A DNA stretch of 9,531 bases, taken from JBBDWZ01 sp050732575 (lineage in GTDB: Bacteria > Gemmatimonadota > Gemmatimonadetes > Longimicrobiales > RSA9). Location: positions 1 to 9,531 of the forward strand of contig JBOHRF010000186.1 in NCBI GenBank assembly GCA_050732575.1, written 5' to 3'. A program made the position numbers and the translations under genes. The notes beneath the pieces were generated by a model. The model was not told where the DNA came from and did no database searches. It was given only the letters and a program-made list of their open reading frames with translations. Shown here one piece after another: positions 6,732 through 9,531 of this stretch (the stretch's first letter is position 1; every line of letters begins with the position of its first letter).

Positions 6732-6902
6732 CTATTTTCCCGGCTCGTGCAGCAGGTCAACCCGTCTCCCTTGACCGGCAATCTGCGGCCGACGTGTTCG
6801 GGCCGCTACGAGGGTTGCCCCCGACCGGTTGCCAGTCTAGCATCCCGCTGCGGCCATCTTTTCGGCGCGGTATTCCCAGACAAGACCACCGGAGGAAGCA
6901 CC
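6732..6902. promoter_or_regulatory. Divergent promoter region, DUF885 operon / M28 gene
   Basis: This 171-bp spacer lies between divergently read genes and must carry promoters for both unless they are driven from elsewhere. On the plus strand TTGCCC (6815-6820), a 17-base spacer and TAGCAT (6838-6843) match the sigma-70 consensus at four of six positions in each box. That would give an untranslated leader of about 50 bases for the M28 gene. On the minus strand TG-C-TAGACT (6842-6834) resembles an extended -10 overlapping the same bases, but no good -35 is seen. No clear operator dyad was found. Confidence 0.35.
6891..6896 (+). promoter_or_regulatory. Strong Shine-Dalgarno deciding the M28 start
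   Basis: GGAGGA ends six bases before the ATG at 6903. The open frame extends upstream to 6576, through the intergenic region and into the DUF885 gene. This ribosome site, together with the signal peptide that follows, fixes the start at 6903. Confidence 0.85.
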
Positions 6903-8219
6903 ATGCGTGGGACTATGTGCGCGCTCCTGGCGTGCGCCGCTCTCGGTAGCTGGGCGCGCGGCATTTCGGGGCAGACAACGGGCCAGCCGCATGCGGACGA
7001 TCCTGTGCGCACATTAGTGAGCCGGCTCGAGCTCGAGAAGTACAAAACGACGATCAAGGATCTGACCCAATTCGGCGATCGCCGTCAGGGCACGGACCGC
7101 AATCGCGCTGCGGTGGACTGGATCGAGACGCAGCTCAAGAGTTATGGCTGCACCAACACCGAGCGCATCAAATACGAGTACAACGGTCGGCAGTTGCGCA
7201 ATGACTCGACCAACGCCGCCGATGCAGCGGCCGGTCGCGGCCGGGCGGGTGGCGGCGGCAATCGAGCCGGGGGCGCCGGTGCAGACACGACAGGTGGTAG
7301 AGCCCGCGGCGCTGGTGGTGGTGGCGGCGGAGGCGGCCGGGCCGCGGGCGGCGGCCGCGGCGCGGGCAATCCGGTCAAGGGATTCCGCGGACCGACGGGT
7401 GTGAATACCAACCCCGAGCTGCAGCCGGATGTCCGGTTGCGTGCCATCAACGCGCAATGGGACACGCCCGGACCGCGCGAGGAAGTCTATTGTACGAAGA
7501 TCGGCAGTACGATCCCGGGTGAGATGTACATCATTGGAGCGCACATGGACGGTCACGGCTACGGCGCCGCGGCCAACGATGATGGTTCGGGCACGGCGAT
7601 CGTGATGGAACTGGCGCGTATCCTACATATGCCGGATGTCCAGACCGAGCGTTCCATTCGCTTCATCCTGTTCAACAACGAGGAGACCGGTGGTGGTGCG
7701 CGCGCCTACGTCACGCAGCGTTCACCATTGCAAGGCATCGAGGAGCCGGCGGGATCGGGCAAATACCCGGAGCCCAAATGGCTGGGCATGATCCAGCACG
7801 ACATGATGATGTGGGATCACGGCATGCCCGGTCCGGATGGCAAGGTCAATGCCGAGCAACGGCGCGAAGCCGACATAAACGTCGAGTTTGCCGGCACCTC
7901 GAGGATGGCGGACTCGGCGCAAAAGTTGGCCTGGTTCTTCCGCCGCATGAACGACCGCTACGCAACAGACTATCCTGCCGCAGTTGGCGATCGTATGAGC
8001 AACACGGACTCAGGATCGTTTCAGGATCTGGTGGCGGCCATCAGCCTGCGTGAGAACGAACGTCTTGCCCACACCGGCACCGGCTGGAATCCAACCTGGC
8101 ACCAGCCCATCGATGTGTTCGAGACGTTTTCCGACAAGGATTTTAAACTCGGACTGAATGCGGCGCAGACTACACTGGCGGCGGTCGCTCAACTGGTAGG
8201 TGCGACGATCAAGAAATGA
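6903..8219 (+). CDS. Secreted M28 family zinc aminopeptidase
   Basis: 438-aa metallopeptidase predicted to remove N-terminal residues from extracellular or periplasmic peptides with a two-zinc centre. A signal peptide (about 1-23) precedes the mature chain. The M28 ligand set is visible: GAHMD with His214 as ligand and Asp216 supporting it, NDDGSG with bridging Asp226, NNEETGG with Glu260 as general base and Glu261 as ligand, QHD with Asp300, and WHQPIDVFE with His400. All positions are intact, so activity is likely. Between the N-terminal helical part and the catalytic core lies a Gly/Arg/Ala-rich low-complexity stretch (about 108-155). The gene is divergent from the DUF885-peptide importer operon and convergent with the GH127 gene; 31 bp separate the stops and no terminator hairpin is evident. 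Exact substrate (aminopeptidase versus carboxypeptidase-like) is not determinable. Confidence 0.92.
   Translation: MRGTMCALLACAALGSWARGISGQTTGQPHADDPVRTLVSRLELEKYKTTIKDLTQFGDRRQGTDRNRAAVDWIETQLKSYGCTNTERIKYEYNGRQLRNDSTNAADAAAGRGRAGGGGNRAGGAGADTTGGRARGAGGGGGGGGRAAGGGRGAGNPVKGFRGPTGVNTNPELQPDVRLRAINAQWDTPGPREEVYCTKIGSTIPGEMYIIGAHMDGHGYGAAANDDGSGTAIVMELARILHMPDVQTERSIRFILFNNEETGGGARAYVTQRSPLQGIEEPAGSGKYPEPKWLGMIQHDMMMWDHGMPGPDGKVNAEQRREADINVEFAGTSRMADSAQKLAWFFRRMNDRYATDYPAAVGDRMSNTDSGSFQDLVAAISLRENERLAHTGTGWNPTWHQPIDVFETFSDKDFKLGLNAAQTTLAAVAQLVGATIKK
7221..7370 (+). repeat. Gly/Arg/Ala low-complexity segment inside the M28 gene
   Basis: Codons 107-156 of the M28 gene are dominated by GGC, GGT, CGC and GCG, encoding runs such as RGRAGGGG and eight consecutive glycines. 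It is very GC-rich with short GGN repeats, of the kind that change length by slippage. It lies between recognisable structural parts and away from metal ligands, so it is probably a flexible exposed loop. Confidence 0.75.
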
Positions 8220-8250
8220 GCGTTCATCCGTCTGATAGTCCCAGTCCAAG

Positions 8251-9531
8251 CTACAGTGCTCGCGCCGCCCGCACGCGCCGCGGAAAATCCTTGTCGTCTC
8301 CATGCACGCGGCCCAGGTCGGGCAAGTCGACGTGCACGGCCATGTCCGCCGTCTGCTGCGATGACGCCCAGTACGTGAAGTTGTCGGTGACACCGCGCGC
8401 CCCGAAATCGCTCACGCCTTTGGCCATCAGGTTGCGATACATCAATACCAGCTCATCGCGCGAGGGCAGGAACCAGCCGGTAACGCCGTTCAGGTTGAGA
8501 CGTGCGCACAACGCGGCCGCGGTGATGGGTTCGGTGCAGGCGGCCAGCATGTCGAGCGTGTTCTGTTTGCCCGTGCCCACGGCGGTGCCGCGCGCGCCGG
8601 GAATGAGCCGCCGAAAGCAGCCCCAGGGCGCGCCCGCACTTTGATCGAACGGTGCCGCTTCCAGGTAACGCCAGCCATCGGCAGCGTAGTTGGGATTCAC
8701 GTGGAAGATGAAGCCGCCGGCCGGACCTGAATCACCCAATGCATACTCTTCCCTGGACAGCCAGACGGTCATCTCGCCGGCGCCGCGATTGGCCCACAGG
8801 AAGTACGGAATGAGCTTGACCGGCCTGGGTGCGGCGGTCGGTCTGAGGACGCTCCTGGCTTCCGTGTGCAGCACGGTGACGCCGCCGTAGAACGCGCCCT
8901 CGAACGAGGGCTCCAGTTTGCTCGCCGGATCGAGCCAGAGGTCCAGCACCTTGCCGCCTTCACAGTCGGGCCATTCGGCGCAGTACACGATAGGCCCTCG
9001 TTCGATGGCAAGCCGGCCTCGGTTTTCCTTGACCCTTTTATCTGCAACCACTTTTCGCACTTCCATGGGAAACTCGATCTCTACGACATCGCCACTCTTC
9101 CAGGTGCGATCGAGCGTGACGTACCCCGTGCGATCAACCAGCGCGGCGACACTCCTGCCGTTGACCGTGATGGTGACCGGTTGGGCCAGTCTGTCCGTGT
9201 ACGCGTACAACGTACTCGGCACCGGCTGATTCCGGGCCCAGCCGGGAATGCGCAGCTTGAGCGCGCCACGGGCCACGTCCGTGCTGGTGACTTTGATGGC
9301 TGATTTGCCGCCCCACGGCATCTCACTCTGCACGGCCAGTGACAGGGTCTTGCCCTGCACCTTGAACGAGGCTTCACTGGAGACGTACAGGTTTACGTAG
9401 ATGGAGTCCGTCTTGTCCTGCGCGTAGATGTAGCCAGGCATGGAGGCCAGAAAGCGCACCAGGTTGGGTGGGCAACACTCCAGCGATGCGCGCTCCCACC
9501 GATGATCGCGCCCATCCCCGGCGCTGGCCAG
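8251..9531 (-). CDS. GH127 beta-L-arabinofuranosidase-like enzyme fused to DUF1566/Lcl-type domain (3' part)
   Basis: The gene enters from the right edge in frame and ends with TAG at 8253-8251; the visible part is 426 aa, missing the N-terminus. Residues 19-24 read CCPPNL; the cysteine pair corresponds to the zinc-binding/nucleophile cysteines of GH127 enzymes. Family motifs follow: FLASMPGYIYA, LKLRIPGWA, RLAIERGPIVYCAEWPDC, and IPYFLWANRGAGEMTVWL near residue 260. From about 266 (8736) a different domain begins: GDSGPAGGFIFHV, GWRYLEAAP, WGC, GTGKQNT, GWFLPSRDELVLMYRNL, YWASSQ, and VRAAR at the end. This is the pattern of DUF1566, the C-terminal domain of the Legionella collagen-like adhesin Lcl. 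The enzyme would release terminal L-arabinofuranose from plant or glycoprotein glycans. The Lcl part may help glycan or surface binding (inference). An internal GTG at 9459 is not a start. Confidence 0.92.
   Translation of the reverse strand: MASAGDGRDHRWERASLECCPPNLVRFLASMPGYIYAQDKTDSIYVNLYVSSEASFKVQGKTLSLAVQSEMPWGGKSAIKVTSTDVARGALKLRIPGWARNQPVPSTLYAYTDRLAQPVTITVNGRSVAALVDRTGYVTLDRTWKSGDVVEIEFPMEVRKVVADKRVKENRGRLAIERGPIVYCAEWPDCEGGKVLDLWLDPASKLEPSFEGAFYGGVTVLHTEARSVLRPTAAPRPVKLIPYFLWANRGAGEMTVWLSREEYALGDSGPAGGFIFHVNPNYAADGWRYLEAAPFDQSAGAPWGCFRRLIPGARGTAVGTGKQNTLDMLAACTEPITAAALCARLNLNGVTGWFLPSRDELVLMYRNLMAKGVSDFGARGVTDNFTYWASSQQTADMAVHVDLPDLGRVHGDDKDFPRRVRAARAL

Noticed and set aside
6732..6760. 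Minus-strand TTGACC, 17-base spacer, AAATAG as promoter for the DUF885 operon
   Set aside because: The boxes score well, but the -10 box directly abuts the TTG start, so transcription would begin inside the coding region and miss the conserved N-terminus.
6576..6902. Upstream extension of the M28 frame
   Set aside because: It would overlap the divergent DUF885 gene by more than 150 bp and place the signal peptide internally. GGAGGA at 6891 and the leader at 6903 fix the start.
8220..8250. Bidirectional terminator between the convergent M28 and GH127 genes
   Set aside because: The 31 bases contain no GC-rich inverted repeat and no T-run on either strand.

Overview
The window is GC-rich bacterial DNA. 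The combination of families (secreted M28 peptidase with a Gly/Arg-rich insert, a DUF885 peptidase, six-bladed-propeller-type secreted proteins, GH127 enzyme, 'GCTCCC' intergenic repeats) resembles Gemmatimonadota or a related environmental lineage. That assignment is inference from gene content; no rRNA or other marker gene is present.

Layout: bases 1-408 carry no credible gene. They hold a repeat cluster: two 81-bp direct copies and an inverted partial copy that could fold into a long hairpin. From 409 to 6731 everything reads on the minus strand with tight spacing, so it is probably one transcript starting upstream of 6731. In transcription order it encodes a DUF885 peptidase-like protein, a small apparently frameshifted secreted ORF, a shortened beta-propeller-like secreted protein, a membrane-anchored protein with two Tudor-like modules, a family-5 peptide-binding lipoprotein, and the DppB and DppC permeases. 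The junctions are 16 bp, about 50 bp, a short overlap, 0 bp, 12 bp and a 4-bp ATGA overlap. DppC ends abnormally just before the repeat cluster, and no transporter ATPase gene is seen.

A 171-bp divergent intergenic region (6732-6902) separates this operon from a plus-strand secreted M28 aminopeptidase (6903-8219). Convergent to the M28 gene, and running off the right edge, is the 3' part of a GH127 (beta-L-arabinofuranosidase-like) enzyme fused at its C-terminus to a DUF1566/Lcl-type domain.

Working model (inference): the M28 enzyme trims extracellular peptides, the binding protein and DppBC import them using ATPases encoded elsewhere, and the signal-less DUF885 protein acts on them in the cytoplasm. 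The right-hand gene belongs to a separate glycan-degradation function. Several genes look altered: a truncated DppC, a shortened propeller, a frameshifted small ORF and a DUF885 protein with a changed metal motif. The operon may therefore be partly decaying, or remodelled next to the repeat cluster.
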